Source: Vibrio tubiashii ATCC 19109
GTDB lineage: Bacteria; Pseudomonadota; Gammaproteobacteria; Enterobacterales; Vibrionaceae
DNA length: 64,000 nucleotides
Direction: 5' to 3'
NCBI RefSeq assembly: GCF_000772105.1
Contig: NZ_CP009355.1
Coordinates: forward strand, 744,001-808,000
How positions within the stretch are numbered: position 1 is the first letter of the stretch; each line of letters begins with the position of its first letter. Of the stretch, positions 53,261-62,385 are shown piece after piece. The notes beneath the pieces were generated by a model. That model made no database searches. It had not been told where the DNA came from and saw only the letters and a program-made list of their open reading frames with translations. The position numbers and the translations under genes were made by a program.

Positions 53261-54163
53261 TCATAGCTTGTCTTTTGAAAATAGTTTTAAGAAGTCTATA
53301 AAAGCACGAATTCTTGATGGCACCTGAAGCCCGTAGTTATGAACAACCCAAACAGGCGCCATCAACCTAACCTGTTTGCCAGTGATCTGAACCAATTTCT
53401 CTTGTCGTAGCTCTTCGCTGATGGCTAACTTTGGCAGGCAAGCAATCCCAAGCCCTGATAACGCCATAAGTTTGATCGTAGGAACACTGTCTCCGAGACG
53501 ATTGGCTTGAAATCGATAAGTTATTGAATTTGCGCTGTTTGCGTCAAACTTTCTCTCGACATTTGTTCCTTCCCACTGATTAGCAATGTAGTCGCAGTTA
53601 GTCAAAGCTGACTTAGACAGAGGGAGAGATAGCCCTTTTTGCACGATGTAATCTGGGGAGCAGCACAACACTTGCTCAAGCTCACCAAGCTTCAATGCTC
53701 TAGCACTTGAGTCAGGCAACTCTCCAACCGTAACAGATAAATCTATATACTTTTCAATAAGGTTTAAGCGCATGTCATTAGCTATTAACTGCGGCTCGAT
53801 TTGGGGGTTAAGCCTGACGAAATCGCACATAGCAGGACCAATCAACTGATTCATTAAAGTATGTGGTGAGGTTATCGTTATCGTGCCTGCAAGCTCGGTG
53901 TTGGAATTACGAGCCTCTTCTTCTGCCAGAGACATCAGTTTGTTTAACTCTAAACACCTTTGGTAGAAACGTTTTCCGGCTTCGGTAAGGGATTGGCGGC
54001 GTGTTGTGCGTGTAATTAGCTTAACATTTAGGTGCTGTTCAAGAGCTTGAAGGTGATGACTCACGACAGATTTGGATACGTCGAGTTGATCCGAGGCTTT
54101 TGTTATCGATCCTGACTCAACGATTTGAACGAAAACTTGCATGCGGTGAAGGTCTGATTTCAT
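53261..54163 (-). CDS. LysR family transcriptional regulator
   Basis: LTTR of 300 aa with HTH (FVQIVESGSITKASDQLDVSKSVVSHHLQALE) and a C-terminal effector domain (AGTITITSPHTLMNQLIGPAM). It diverges from an ABM monooxygenase gene and a Rid-family gene across 112 bases, so it is their likely regulator. The subgroup resembles the regulator at 37216-38115 in the SVVS...TRTTR region. Confidence 0.88.
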   Translation of the reverse strand: MKSDLHRMQVFVQIVESGSITKASDQLDVSKSVVSHHLQALEQHLNVKLITRTTRRQSLTEAGKRFYQRCLELNKLMSLAEEEARNSNTELAGTITITSPHTLMNQLIGPAMCDFVRLNPQIEPQLIANDMRLNLIEKYIDLSVTVGELPDSSARALKLGELEQVLCCSPDYIVQKGLSLPLSKSALTNCDYIANQWEGTNVERKFDANSANSITYRFQANRLGDSVPTIKLMALSGLGIACLPKLAISEELRQEKLVQITGKQVRLMAPVWVVHNYGLQVPSRIRAFIDFLKLFSKDKL

Positions 54164-54275
54164 TTTTATTGTTCGATTTAATAGGACTATTAGTTAAATT
54201 ATAAGTTATTTATCAATTCACCAAAACAATTTAGATTGCTTTTGAGCTCAAACAATAGAACTAAAGGAGATAACC

Positions 54276-54566
54276 ATGAGTATCTTAGTGCAATTTCAAT
54301 TTAACCATGCGCACGAAAACAGCCAGTTAATTAAAGATTTCTTTACTGAGATCTTACCTGACACTCGATCTTTTGACGGGAATATATCGGCACACTTGTT
54401 TCAAAATAGTCAGGTTGATAAAGCTTTAGTCTTGTACGAAGAATGGCAAAGTGAAGCGCATTTTAAAAACTACATTGGTTGGAGAAAAGATATAGGCGAT
54501 TTTGATCGACTTGGCGCTTTGTTGGCACAAGAACCAAATATCTCTATCTTATCTAAGGAAGTGTGA
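54276..54566 (+). CDS. ABM domain protein (putative monooxygenase)
   Basis: Protein of 96 aa with the ABM barrel: SILVQFQFNHAHENSQLIKDF, DGNISAHLFQN, and LVLYEEWQSEAHFKNYIGWR. The W-x-S-x-x-H-F element is the usual helix of quinol-monooxygenase-like members. Good ribosome site (AAAGGAG). Its stop overlaps the start of the Rid-family gene by one base, so they are cotranscribed and probably coupled. Confidence 0.82.
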   Translation: MSILVQFQFNHAHENSQLIKDFFTEILPDTRSFDGNISAHLFQNSQVDKALVLYEEWQSEAHFKNYIGWRKDIGDFDRLGALLAQEPNISILSKEV

Positions 54567-54964
54567 TGAACAAGATATGGAGTCCGTCAAATGTTCCTCC
54601 ACCTGCTGCGAACTACCATCAATGTGCGCTAGTACCATCTGCTTCGACAAGACTTCACGTAGCGGGGCAGTTAGGCATCAATAAGGATGGTGATATTCCC
54701 GAAAGTGTAGAAGAGCAAATTGTGCTGGCTTGGCAAAATGTGCAAGGTGTTTTGCATGCCAATCAAATGGACATAGATGACTTAGTTAGTGTGCGGATTT
54801 ACTTAACTGATCGAAATGACTTGCCTTTCTATCAACTTGCAAAGGAACAAATACCTTTTGACGTTAGTGCGTTACCTACTACATTGCTGTTTGTTGCTAG
54901 CTTGTTTGACTTACGCTGGAAAGTAGAAATAGAAGCTGAAGCAGCAAAATGTTTTGATACATAG
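54566..54964 (+). CDS. Rid family protein (not RidA subgroup)
   Basis: Trimeric Rid-fold protein of 132 aa. AGQLGINKDGDIP, EQIVLAWQNVQGVLHANQMDIDDLVSVRIYLTD and KVEIEAEA are family segments. Canonical RidA has VARLP with an Arg that binds the 2-aminoacrylate carboxylate; here the same place reads VASLF, so the Arg is Ser and the protein is probably not an enamine/imine deaminase of RidA type. It is coupled to the ABM gene, and a terminator follows. Confidence 0.85.
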   Translation: MNKIWSPSNVPPPAANYHQCALVPSASTRLHVAGQLGINKDGDIPESVEEQIVLAWQNVQGVLHANQMDIDDLVSVRIYLTDRNDLPFYQLAKEQIPFDVSALPTTLLFVASLFDLRWKVEIEAEAAKCFDT

Positions 54965-54979
54965 ATAAACGTGGAATTG

Positions 54980-55002
54980 AGGCGGCAGTGCCGCCTTTTT
55001 TT
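54980..55002 (+). terminator. Terminator after the Rid-family gene
   Basis: GC-rich stem AGGCGG/CCGCCT within 54980-54996, followed by a run of T. Confidence 0.85.
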
Positions 55003-55523
55003 CTGCATTACCCTGTCACAAATTCTGGAGGTGTTTCCTATGCAATCTAATCCACAAATCTCATGTTAGTGTCGTTACTGATGGCAAAATAATTCGTAGT
55101 GTTGCATAGATCACATTAATTAGTTTTTATATAAGTGATTTTACTTCACAAATTTCTATTAATTGTTTCAACATCTTCATCTTCCTCACTAATAGCTACC
55201 CTAAATACTGGGTTTAACGAACTTTAACTATTGCAGGAAAAATATCTGCATTTACGATTGATTGCAGTATAAAACCCAAGTAAAACCTGCTCTAGAGCCA
55301 ATATTCTAACATTGAGCCTTCTAATCTTTATCTTTCCATATTGATATCTGTTGCTTCGACGTACGATGACGAGCTTTGTGATTAAGTGCTTTGTTGTATA
55401 AGACTTATTTATGACTCCATAAATATTGCTGTTTGTATCTATATGACACAATTGTTATTTTGCAGCTAAATTATTTAGCTCATTAAAAAAATATAAAATC
55501 GCAACATCGAGGTAGTTTCGACC
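55003..55523. other. 521-base AT-rich region before the Tad locus
   Basis: No gene or clear structure supported. A minus-strand frame (55224-55451) has no ribosome site and a composition typical of chance ORFs. The stretch marks the border between conserved genes and the Tad pilus region and should hold the promoter of the LysR gene. Confidence 0.5.
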
Positions 55524-56438
55524 ATGAAAACCGTCAATAGAAGTATCGACGTCAAATACCTAAGAACTTTTTCGCAGGTTGCCAAGCAAAAAAGCTTTAC
55601 CGCAGCGGCTGAATCGTTGTTCATGACACAACCTGCAGTTTCACAACATATTAAGAAGATTGAAAGTACGATAGGGGCAAGTATTTTTGATAGAAAAGAG
55701 GGCTTTGTGCTCACAAAACATGGCCAAGTGTTACTTGAATATGCTGACCAAACAATGTCTATGTATGAGAAGTTGTTCAACGATTTGGAAAGCGTAGAAC
55801 TGCGAGATCAATTCAACATTGCCATTGCAGAGTTATTTTGTCCTGATATGGTTGATAAAATAATTAATGAATTTAGAGCGCTAAACAATATCGACCTATC
55901 AATCACCAGTTTTGCGAGTTGTGGGCATCTAGATATAGACAATTATGACCTGATTTTTTCGGTTAGTAGGCTTCCGTGTACAGATGGGCGTTCGTATCAA
56001 CTCAATACGGTTAACTATGCTATTGCCCATTCACATGTTATGGATCCGCATGAGTGCTACCCACAGCGAATTGTATATTGCCATACGTTAAATAGATCGG
56101 ATGTCCAAGATATTCTTAAACAGCACGGTATAGATGCTTCTTTTGTTACTAGTTGGGTTTCAACTAACTCATTGAGATTGATTAAGAATGAGCTTGAAAC
56201 AAATGGCACGGTATTGATCTTTCCAGAATGGTCAGTTCGAAATTTAGACTGTCGCAAAGTGATCATTAACCAGAAGGCTAATATGTATGTTTGGTGTAGC
56301 GATGATGTTACTCACGAACTTGAAGAGCTTGGATTAAAGTACAAAATGCAAGAGTTGTTTGAACTTAAGGAAGACGAGCAACTACGACAAAATACCACTA
56401 GTTTCAAACCTTGCCGAATGTCAGCTTTTAGAAACTAA
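55524..56438 (+). CDS. LysR family regulator at the head of the Tad locus
   Basis: LTTR of 304 aa with a clear N-terminal HTH (FSQVAKQKSFTAAAESLFMTQPAVSQHIKKIE). The effector domain is divergent (FNIAIAELFCPDMVDKIINE; FASCGHLDIDNYDLIFSV) and has several Cys residues. It is convergent with the prepilin peptidase gene (11-base overlap) and close to the flp operon, so it may control pilus expression; this is by position only. AT-rich like the rest of the locus head. Confidence 0.85.
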   Translation: MKTVNRSIDVKYLRTFSQVAKQKSFTAAAESLFMTQPAVSQHIKKIESTIGASIFDRKEGFVLTKHGQVLLEYADQTMSMYEKLFNDLESVELRDQFNIAIAELFCPDMVDKIINEFRALNNIDLSITSFASCGHLDIDNYDLIFSVSRLPCTDGRSYQLNTVNYAIAHSHVMDPHECYPQRIVYCHTLNRSDVQDILKQHGIDASFVTSWVSTNSLRLIKNELETNGTVLIFPEWSVRNLDCRKVIINQKANMYVWCSDDVTHELEELGLKYKMQELFELKEDEQLRQNTTSFKPCRMSAFRN

Positions 56439-56886
56439 GAAAAGAGATTGTTGAAAAGACTAAACCGCTCATAGATATAGGTATTCCATAGGGAATACCT
56501 TTTTCAAAAACTTTTTTACTCGACGCTATTCCTACTATATACATGATAGTCACTTGAACACCCCCCAGTAGTCCCACCATAACCAAACAAGCAATAGTGA
56601 TGTCGGGTTTTATTCCTATTGTAAACGCGCACAGTAGCTTGATGTCTCCAGCACCGAAACAGCCAACTAACCACATCAAAATGAGAATCGAAAAAATAAC
56701 AAAGGTTGTAGTTGCTGATTGAAAAACATAATCATAGTAACAAGCTGCGATTGAATTAATAACGAATAGTGTTTTACATAGACTATTTGATATTGTTCTA
56801 CTTTTATAGTCGCTAATACATGCCTTAATAGTACAAGTAAGGTTTACTACGATGAATGATATTGGAAAAATAGTGTCTACAGTCAT
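56428..56886 (-). CDS. Type IV prepilin peptidase of Tad system (TadV/CpaA type)
   Basis: Polytopic inner-membrane aspartic protease of 152 aa (A24 family, short form without the N-methylation domain). Catalytic Asp26 lies in ISDYKSRTISN and Asp81 in the GxGD motif CFGAGDIKLL. It cleaves the leader of the Flp pilin at a Gly just before the Flp hydrophobic segment. It is unusual in being on the opposite strand, upstream of flp, instead of inside the operon. Confidence 0.88.
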   Translation of the reverse strand: MTVDTIFPISFIVVNLTCTIKACISDYKSRTISNSLCKTLFVINSIAACYYDYVFQSATTTFVIFSILILMWLVGCFGAGDIKLLCAFTIGIKPDITIACLVMVGLLGGVQVTIMYIVGIASSKKVFEKGIPYGIPISMSGLVFSTISFLSF

Positions 56887-57088
56887 CTTGAAATATTATC
56901 CCTTAAGATAATTATTATCAACAATTACCGCATAAGTATAATTTATACCTCTATAAGAACATTGCAAATGTTAAGATAATAAAAAATTATAACTCCATAA
57001 AAAATAATAATTTGTTGTAATTAATATTGGATGATTTAATCCCTTCTGAAATATACACAGGCTAAGGCCAACATTTTAGAGGAACATT

Positions 57089-57298
57089 ATGTACTACAAA
57101 ACTTTAGCTAAGCTTGCAGAGCTTAAAATGAAATTCGAAGATGACATCCGCGGTGTAACGGCTGTTGAGTATGCAATTATCGCAGTTGTTATGTCAGCAC
57201 TTGTATTAGCAGCATTCCAAACAGATACACTGAAAAATGCAATTACAGGAGCATTAACTAAAGTAACTACTAATCTGACTACGGCTACAGGTAGTTAA
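57089..57298 (+). CDS. flp: Flp family type IVb pilin
   Basis: Major Tad pilin precursor of 69 aa. A leader of 22 residues ends in Gly22, followed by mature VTAVEYAIIAVVMSALVLAAF: Glu at +5 and Tyr at +6 (EY) are the Flp hallmarks, then the hydrophobic assembly helix and a short Thr-rich tail. Strong ribosome site (AGAGGA). It is separated from cpaB by a hairpin, so pilin mRNA would exceed that of assembly genes. Confidence 0.93.
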   Translation: MYYKTLAKLAELKMKFEDDIRGVTAVEYAIIAVVMSALVLAAFQTDTLKNAITGALTKVTTNLTTATGS

Positions 57299-57322
57299 GT
57301 AAATTAACTCACTGTGTTTTTC

Positions 57323-57343
57323 TAGGGGCGATAGCCCCTATTT
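57323..57343 (+). terminator. Attenuating terminator after flp
   Basis: Stem TAGGGGC/GCCCCTA (57323-57329 with 57334-57340), loop GATA, then TTTCG. The short T run suggests partial termination, letting some transcripts into cpaB. Confidence 0.65.
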
Positions 57344-57363
57344 CGTTACTACTTAGACTCAAT

Positions 57364-58140
57364 ATGAATAGAACAATTATTCTTGTACTTGTTGCTCTCG
57401 CCATTTTCTCCAGCTTTGTTTTTATTAACAATAATTATTTTTCTTCGACTAAAGAACAGCAAGAACAAACTAATATACCAGAACCCAAAGTGACTGTTTT
57501 GGTGATAAATGATGACGTAAACAAAGGTCAGATAATAAATGCATATTCCTATAAAACAGAGCTGATCAACTTATCACAGGTCGAGGGCTTGGACTATACA
57601 GCGCAAGAAAATATTAACATTCAACCAGGGGCTTTATTTAGACGAGAGTTAAACCCAGGAGATCTTATTTCACAAAAAGATATTTCAAATCCAGGCGAAC
57701 GAGATTATATGTTTTTGTCTGTCAATGATGGGGAATTGCCTTATTACTACCATGTATCGGGGCTTGGAGTTGTTCAAACTCTAACTCTTTATCCGGGAGA
57801 CAAAGTTAGTTTTGTCTCTACCACTTCTTCAGAAAATAATTTGCTCGAAGACGGCTATGGCGATGTTGGTGGTCTAGTTAGTCGGGTCATAATCAGCGGC
57901 GCAAGGGTTTTGCAGGTAATCAAGGGGGATGAGGATGAAGACGCCCAGGACGCGGAAGATAAGCAATATAGCATCGTGATAGCACTCAAAATGCGTGATG
58001 TACTAAAACTTGAAATGGCACAAAAAGTGGGGGATGTAAACATTGTCCCTGCGGAGATTGAAAACCGCTATTTATCTATTCGCAGCAGTGACTTACTGGA
58101 AACACAATTTGGTGTAAGAGAGTTAAGGGGTAAAGATTAA
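57364..58140 (+). CDS. cpaB: Flp pilus assembly protein CpaB/RcpC
   Basis: Periplasmic protein of 258 aa with an N-terminal membrane anchor (about 4-22), an SAF domain (VTVLVINDDVNKGQIINAYSY; LFRRELNPGDLISQKDI) and a C-terminal RcpC domain (YPGDKVSFVSTT; ARVLQVIKGD). An acidic insertion (DEDEDAQDAEDK) lies near 198-209. CpaB links the inner-membrane machine to the secretin and may bind peptidoglycan. Stop is immediately followed by the secretin gene. Confidence 0.9.
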   Translation: MNRTIILVLVALAIFSSFVFINNNYFSSTKEQQEQTNIPEPKVTVLVINDDVNKGQIINAYSYKTELINLSQVEGLDYTAQENINIQPGALFRRELNPGDLISQKDISNPGERDYMFLSVNDGELPYYYHVSGLGVVQTLTLYPGDKVSFVSTTSSENNLLEDGYGDVGGLVSRVIISGARVLQVIKGDEDEDAQDAEDKQYSIVIALKMRDVLKLEMAQKVGDVNIVPAEIENRYLSIRSSDLLETQFGVRELRGKD

Positions 58141-59466
58141 ATGGTGGGAAATAAAACTAAGTCGACAGCACTACTGTATCTCATTCTCTGTTTTCCTGCA
58201 TACGCTTCGCAATTGATGAGTTTAGATCAAGGCGCGGCCAAAACGATTAATCTAAAACGTCAGGTCGCTACCGTTTTTGTCGCGAACCAAGAAATCGCCG
58301 ATTACAAGATTATTGATGAGAATAAAGTTGTGGTTTACGGCGTCGGTCAGGGTAGCACTTCGGTGATTGTGTATGACCGAGGTGGTAACGAAATATATAA
58401 CGCAGAACTGGTTGTAAACCAAAGCTTGCGATTATTAAAGCAAACTATAATTGCGCGCTTCCCTGATGAAAGTGTTGTGGTCTCAAACGTGGGTGACCAA
58501 GTGGTACTAGACGGTATTGTCAGTAGTGAAGAGGTTAAACAAAAGGTATATCGCCTTGTGGGTGAAATGCTAAATAAAGAGCGACGTCGAAAGGTATACG
58601 AACTGCGAGACGCTGACGGTGAAGAGTTCGACGAATTAGATTACACCGCTCGGTTTACTTACGATCAAGTCATCAATAATCTCAAGGTATTAACCACAGA
58701 GCAAATCAACGTAAAGCTAACTGTTGCAGAGGTGTCTAGCTCATTCTTAACTGAGTTAGGTGTTACATACAGCGATAGTGGAGAGCCAGGTAAGTTTGTC
58801 AACAAACTGCTTGATTTCACTGCTCAAGATATTGTATCGGTAATTTCAGCCAGTGGAGATGACAAGATTGGACAAGTCCTAGCCGAACCTAATTTATCGG
58901 TAATCTCTGGTGAACAGGCTAGCTTTCTTGCTGGTGGCGAAATACCTATCGCTGTGCGTGATGAAGACGGCATTACCATTAGTTACAAAGAGTATGGTGT
59001 TAAACTCGCGATGGTCGCGAAAGTGACTGATACAGAAAATATCCGCCTCACACTGATGCCAGAAGTCAGTTCGATTGATGAGTCAAACAAAACATCAACA
59101 GGCTTGATATCTGTCCCTACGCTGCGGACTCGTCGCGCGCAAACCACCGTTCATCTTAAAGACGGCCAAAGTTTTGTACTCGCGGGTCTGTTAACTTCAG
59201 AAGAGCGTGAGGCGCTAACCAAAATTCCATTTCTTGGTGATATCCCAATCTTGGGGGCTCTATTTAGCCACACGACCACAAACCGTTCGAAAACAGAGTT
59301 GATAATCGTCGCGACAGTCAATCTCGTCGACCCGGTTGATTCAGAAGACGTCAAGTTACCGAGTTTTAAGCGCACTAGCGAAATAGAGCGGTTACTGCGA
59401 ATTGATTTGTCATCATTAGATGAGCCAGAACTAGAAGGAACAATTGAACAGGGGGGCTTCAACTAA
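58141..59466 (+). CDS. rcpA: Tad secretin RcpA/CpaC
   Basis: Outer-membrane secretin of 441 aa with a signal peptide (about 1-22), an N-terminal pilus-type domain (LDQGAAKTINLKRQVATVFV), a BON-like part, and the secretin C-terminal domain (GQVLAEPNLSVISGEQASFL; VPTLRTRRAQTTVHLKDGQS; PFLGDIPILGALF). It forms the exit pore of the Flp pilus. Translationally coupled to both neighbours (start directly after the cpaB stop; end shares one base with the next start). Confidence 0.93.
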   Translation: MVGNKTKSTALLYLILCFPAYASQLMSLDQGAAKTINLKRQVATVFVANQEIADYKIIDENKVVVYGVGQGSTSVIVYDRGGNEIYNAELVVNQSLRLLKQTIIARFPDESVVVSNVGDQVVLDGIVSSEEVKQKVYRLVGEMLNKERRRKVYELRDADGEEFDELDYTARFTYDQVINNLKVLTTEQINVKLTVAEVSSSFLTELGVTYSDSGEPGKFVNKLLDFTAQDIVSVISASGDDKIGQVLAEPNLSVISGEQASFLAGGEIPIAVRDEDGITISYKEYGVKLAMVAKVTDTENIRLTLMPEVSSIDESNKTSTGLISVPTLRTRRAQTTVHLKDGQSFVLAGLLTSEEREALTKIPFLGDIPILGALFSHTTTNRSKTELIIVATVNLVDPVDSEDVKLPSFKRTSEIERLLRIDLSSLDEPELEGTIEQGGFN

Positions 59467-59927
59467 TGCGTTGGATAGTTATTTCTATGTTGGCACTTTT
59501 AAGCGCGGCATGCAGTCAAGTTGATAGAACGAACTCGAGTGTCATTGAACAATTGGAAGAACGGCTAGAGTTCAATTCCACTCAAGGAGATGACTCAATG
59601 GCACGAGCAGTCGCTTTTATACAGGACGTAAAAAGACGTGAGCCTAAGGTGAGATTCCTCGTTGAATACAAAACGGGTTCCAGTGATTTTGTCGCGAAGC
59701 TGCATGACCAGTTCAAAACACAAGGTGTGGCAAAGGATAGATACAAGGTTGCACTCGCCAGTCCAAGCCAAGAAAAAAACATATTGATTACCGCACAGTA
59801 TGTGCAAATCAAAAGTAGCGATTGCGGAGCGATGACCTTTAGCAAGAGGGAAGCATACCGATTTGGCTGTAGTGTCGAACACAACAGAAACATTAGCCTG
59901 GTTAATCCGATCACACGAGTTCAATAA
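59466..59927 (+). CDS. CpaD/RcpB-like Tad lipoprotein
   Basis: Small lipoprotein of 153 aa: signal and lipobox-like SAAC (Cys16). The C-terminus CSVEHNRNISLVNPITRV corresponds to the conserved CpaD end (FGC...N-L-A-x-x-V-x-N-P). The remainder is short and charged. CpaD/RcpB proteins stabilise or position the secretin in the outer membrane. The gene lies exactly between secretin and tadZ, as expected. Confidence 0.75.
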   Translation: MRWIVISMLALLSAACSQVDRTNSSVIEQLEERLEFNSTQGDDSMARAVAFIQDVKRREPKVRFLVEYKTGSSDFVAKLHDQFKTQGVAKDRYKVALASPSQEKNILITAQYVQIKSSDCGAMTFSKREAYRFGCSVEHNRNISLVNPITRVQ

Positions 59928-59929
59928 GT

Positions 59930-61123
59930 ATGGATTTAGATATCTTATTCAAAAACTCGTCTTCAAAAATGAAGGAGAGTATATCCGCAAGGGATCTCAT
60001 CGTTTCAGATGATGCAGCGTTTATAGAGTCCGTTAACGACCTATATGCGATTGAGGGCTATGCAAAACCCATAGAAGTGCCGGATATTGATAACGACAGC
60101 GCGTGGAACAACTCTGATGTAAAACTGAATCACGTTATCCTGGATCTAAGAGGCGCAGGCAACGTGGTTGATCAAACTTCAGAGATAGCAACACGCCTAG
60201 ATGTCAGCATTTCATTGCTGGTGTTGTGCGATGTTGATTCGATTAAGCTACGGAACCAAGTTCACTCACTAGGTGCCAACTATGTGTTGTGGGATGCGGA
60301 ACTTGACGCTTTACTCGCGGCAATTAAGTCGAATGAAGAACAAGAGTCCAGTGTCAAGCGTACCCGTGTCGCTAAGCGAATTCTGATCCTTGGTACAAAA
60401 GGTGGGGTAGGTGTTTCTAGTGTTAGTTCGCTCTTATGCCATTCCTTAGCAGGACAAGCCAATCTAAAAACCTTACTTGTTGACCACGATTCTGGAGCTA
60501 TGAACAGTGATATCTATCTTGGGGTTAAAGGTCTAAAGGCTAAGCAAAATAGTATAGATTTGAATCAAATTGATATCGATGATGCGATCGCTAAGACGTA
60601 TGTCCACCCTGTAGTAGATAAACTGGACTATCTTGTTTTGGAAAAGAACATAGCATGTTTGTCAGATCACGCGACAACGCTATTTAATTTGTCCAATCAG
60701 CTTATTGATCAATATAACTTTATAATCGATTCAGCTCCGCTCTCGTGCTACGAAGAAATCCATGACCAAGAGCTAAGTGAAAAATATCATCGAATTTTTG
60801 TGGTGTGTGACCCTTCAGTATCCTCTTTACGTTCTTACAACTTGCTAAAGAAAAAACTCGGTAAAGTGGAACATGAATTGGTGTTTAACCTCAATCGCCC
60901 AGCTAAGGATTTTATGGTTACGCTCGCCAGTGCTAAAGAGCGAATTCGTGTTAAGACAAGTATTGATTTCGCGTACGAACCTGCGTTGGAAAAGCTGCTT
61001 ATTCAGCAAGGTATCGGGCACTTCATGAAATCTAAGTCATCAGCACCGATCGCTAATATGGTTTCCACCTTAACGGGTAAGAAAATCAAAACCAAACCAC
61101 GTTTTTCACTGTTTAGAAAATGA
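59930..61123 (+). CDS. tadZ: TadZ/CpaE pilus-localisation ATPase
   Basis: MinD-like ATPase of 397 aa with an N-terminal receiver-like domain (about 1-130, without a convincing phospho-Asp) and a C-terminal SIMIBI ATPase domain. The deviant Walker A is GTKGGVGVSS (about 155-164), and TLLVDHDSGAMNSDIYLGV is the A' region. Polar positioning of the Tad machine is the known role of the family. It overlaps tadA by 4 bases (ATGA). Confidence 0.88.
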   Translation: MDLDILFKNSSSKMKESISARDLIVSDDAAFIESVNDLYAIEGYAKPIEVPDIDNDSAWNNSDVKLNHVILDLRGAGNVVDQTSEIATRLDVSISLLVLCDVDSIKLRNQVHSLGANYVLWDAELDALLAAIKSNEEQESSVKRTRVAKRILILGTKGGVGVSSVSSLLCHSLAGQANLKTLLVDHDSGAMNSDIYLGVKGLKAKQNSIDLNQIDIDDAIAKTYVHPVVDKLDYLVLEKNIACLSDHATTLFNLSNQLIDQYNFIIDSAPLSCYEEIHDQELSEKYHRIFVVCDPSVSSLRSYNLLKKKLGKVEHELVFNLNRPAKDFMVTLASAKERIRVKTSIDFAYEPALEKLLIQQGIGHFMKSKSSAPIANMVSTLTGKKIKTKPRFSLFRK

Positions 61124-62385
61124 ATCAAATAAAAGAAATTTACATCCAACTTAGAGATGAAATCTTTGATGCATTGGATGCTGCGACATTAGTTGAAATC
61201 ACGACACAAGAGCTTGAAGAGCAGTTAAAAGATTCGGTTAACATTCTTATCGACAAAAACAAGCTACAAGTGAGCTCGCTAAAGCGTGTCGAACTGGTAA
61301 AAGCACTTCTTGATGAACTTAAGGGGTTAGGGCCACTGCAAAAGCTGGTTGATAACGATGATATCTCGGACATCATGATCAATGGCCCGTCGGATATCTT
61401 TATTGAGATTGGTGGTAAGGTTGAAAAGTCTCCCATTCAGTTTGTAAATGAGAAGCAACTTAATACGATTGCAAAGCGTATCGCTTCCAACGTTGGGCGT
61501 CGTATTGATGAATCGAAACCTTTATGTGATGCACGCTTGATGGATGGAAGTCGTGTTAATATTGTAATTCCGCCTTTGGCCATCGACGGCACATCTATTT
61601 CAATTCGTAAGTTTAAAGAGCAAAAGATAAAGCTTGAGAACTTAGTTGAATTCGGTGCCATGTCAGTTGAAATGGCTAAGCTGTTGTCGATTGCCAGCCA
61701 TTGTAAATGCAATATTTTGATTTCAGGTGGTACAGGCTCAGGGAAAACGACGCTTCTCAATGCATTGTCAGGTTTTATCGGAGAAACCGAACGTATCGTT
61801 ACGATTGAAGATGCCGCGGAGCTTCAACTACAAAAGCCTCATATAGTCCGATTAGAAACACGCCAAGCGAGTGTCGAAGGGACCGGTGAAGTGTCGGCTC
61901 GAGAGCTTGTCATTAACGCATTACGTATGCGTCCAGACCGGATCATTGTTGGTGAGTGTCGTGGCGGAGAGGCATTCGAGATGCTTCAGGCGATGAACAC
62001 CGGGCACGATGGTTCAATGTCTACCTTACACGCCAATACGCCAAGAGATGCCATTGCGCGGACTGAAAGCATGGTAATGATGGCGACCGCGAGTCTACCA
62101 ATTGCAGCTATTCGACGAACCATTGTTAGTGCTGTCGACTTGATCGTGCAGGTAAAGCGTCTTCACGATGGTAGCCGTAAAGTGATGTACATATCCGAGA
62201 TAATTGGGATGGAAGGTGACAGTGTGGTTATGGAAGACATTTTCCGTTATGAAGCGAGCTCAGAGTATAAAGAGGGCAAGATTAACGGCGAGTTTCGAAC
62301 TCCTGGCTTATCTACGCGTTCGGTTATTTATGAGCGTGCCAAGTTCTTCGGTCTTGAAGAGACGGTTAGGGAGATTTTTGCATGA
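61120..62385 (+). CDS. tadA: TadA/CpaF secretion ATPase
   Basis: Hexameric traffic ATPase of 421 aa that powers Flp assembly and retraction. N-terminal domain ([16 protein letters not shown] ... [21 protein letters not shown]) and a C-terminal RecA-like core with Walker [12 protein letters not shown] (about 203), Asp box [11 protein letters not shown], Walker [14 protein letters not shown] and the His box [13 protein letters not shown]. The 3' end overlaps tadB by 4 bases. Confidence 0.95.
   Translation: MNQIKEIYIQLRDEIFDALDAATLVEITTQELEEQLKDSVNILIDKNKLQVSSLKRVELVKALLDELKGLGPLQKLVDNDDISDIMINGPSDIFIEIGGKVEKSPIQFVNEKQLNTIAKRIASNVGRRIDESKPLCDARLMDGSRVNIVIPPLAIDGTSISIRKFKEQKIKLENLVEFGAMSVEMAKLLSIASHCKCNILISGGTGSGKTTLLNALSGFIGETERIVTIEDAAELQLQKPHIVRLETRQASVEGTGEVSARELVINALRMRPDRIIVGECRGGEAFEMLQAMNTGHDGSMSTLHANTPRDAIARTESMVMMATASLPIAAIRRTIVSAVDLIVQVKRLHDGSRKVMYISEIIGMEGDSVVMEDIFRYEASSEYKEGKINGEFRTPGLSTRSVIYERAKFFGLEETVREIFA

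Noticed and set aside
55224..55451. Minus-strand 75-codon ORF in the gap before the Tad locus
   Set aside because: No ribosome site, no recognisable domain, AT-rich chance-like composition and no conserved neighbour on that strand.
55003..57088. c-di-GMP (GEMM) riboswitch upstream of the Tad genes
   Set aside because: No match to the conserved GEMM stems or loop was seen in the leader regions.
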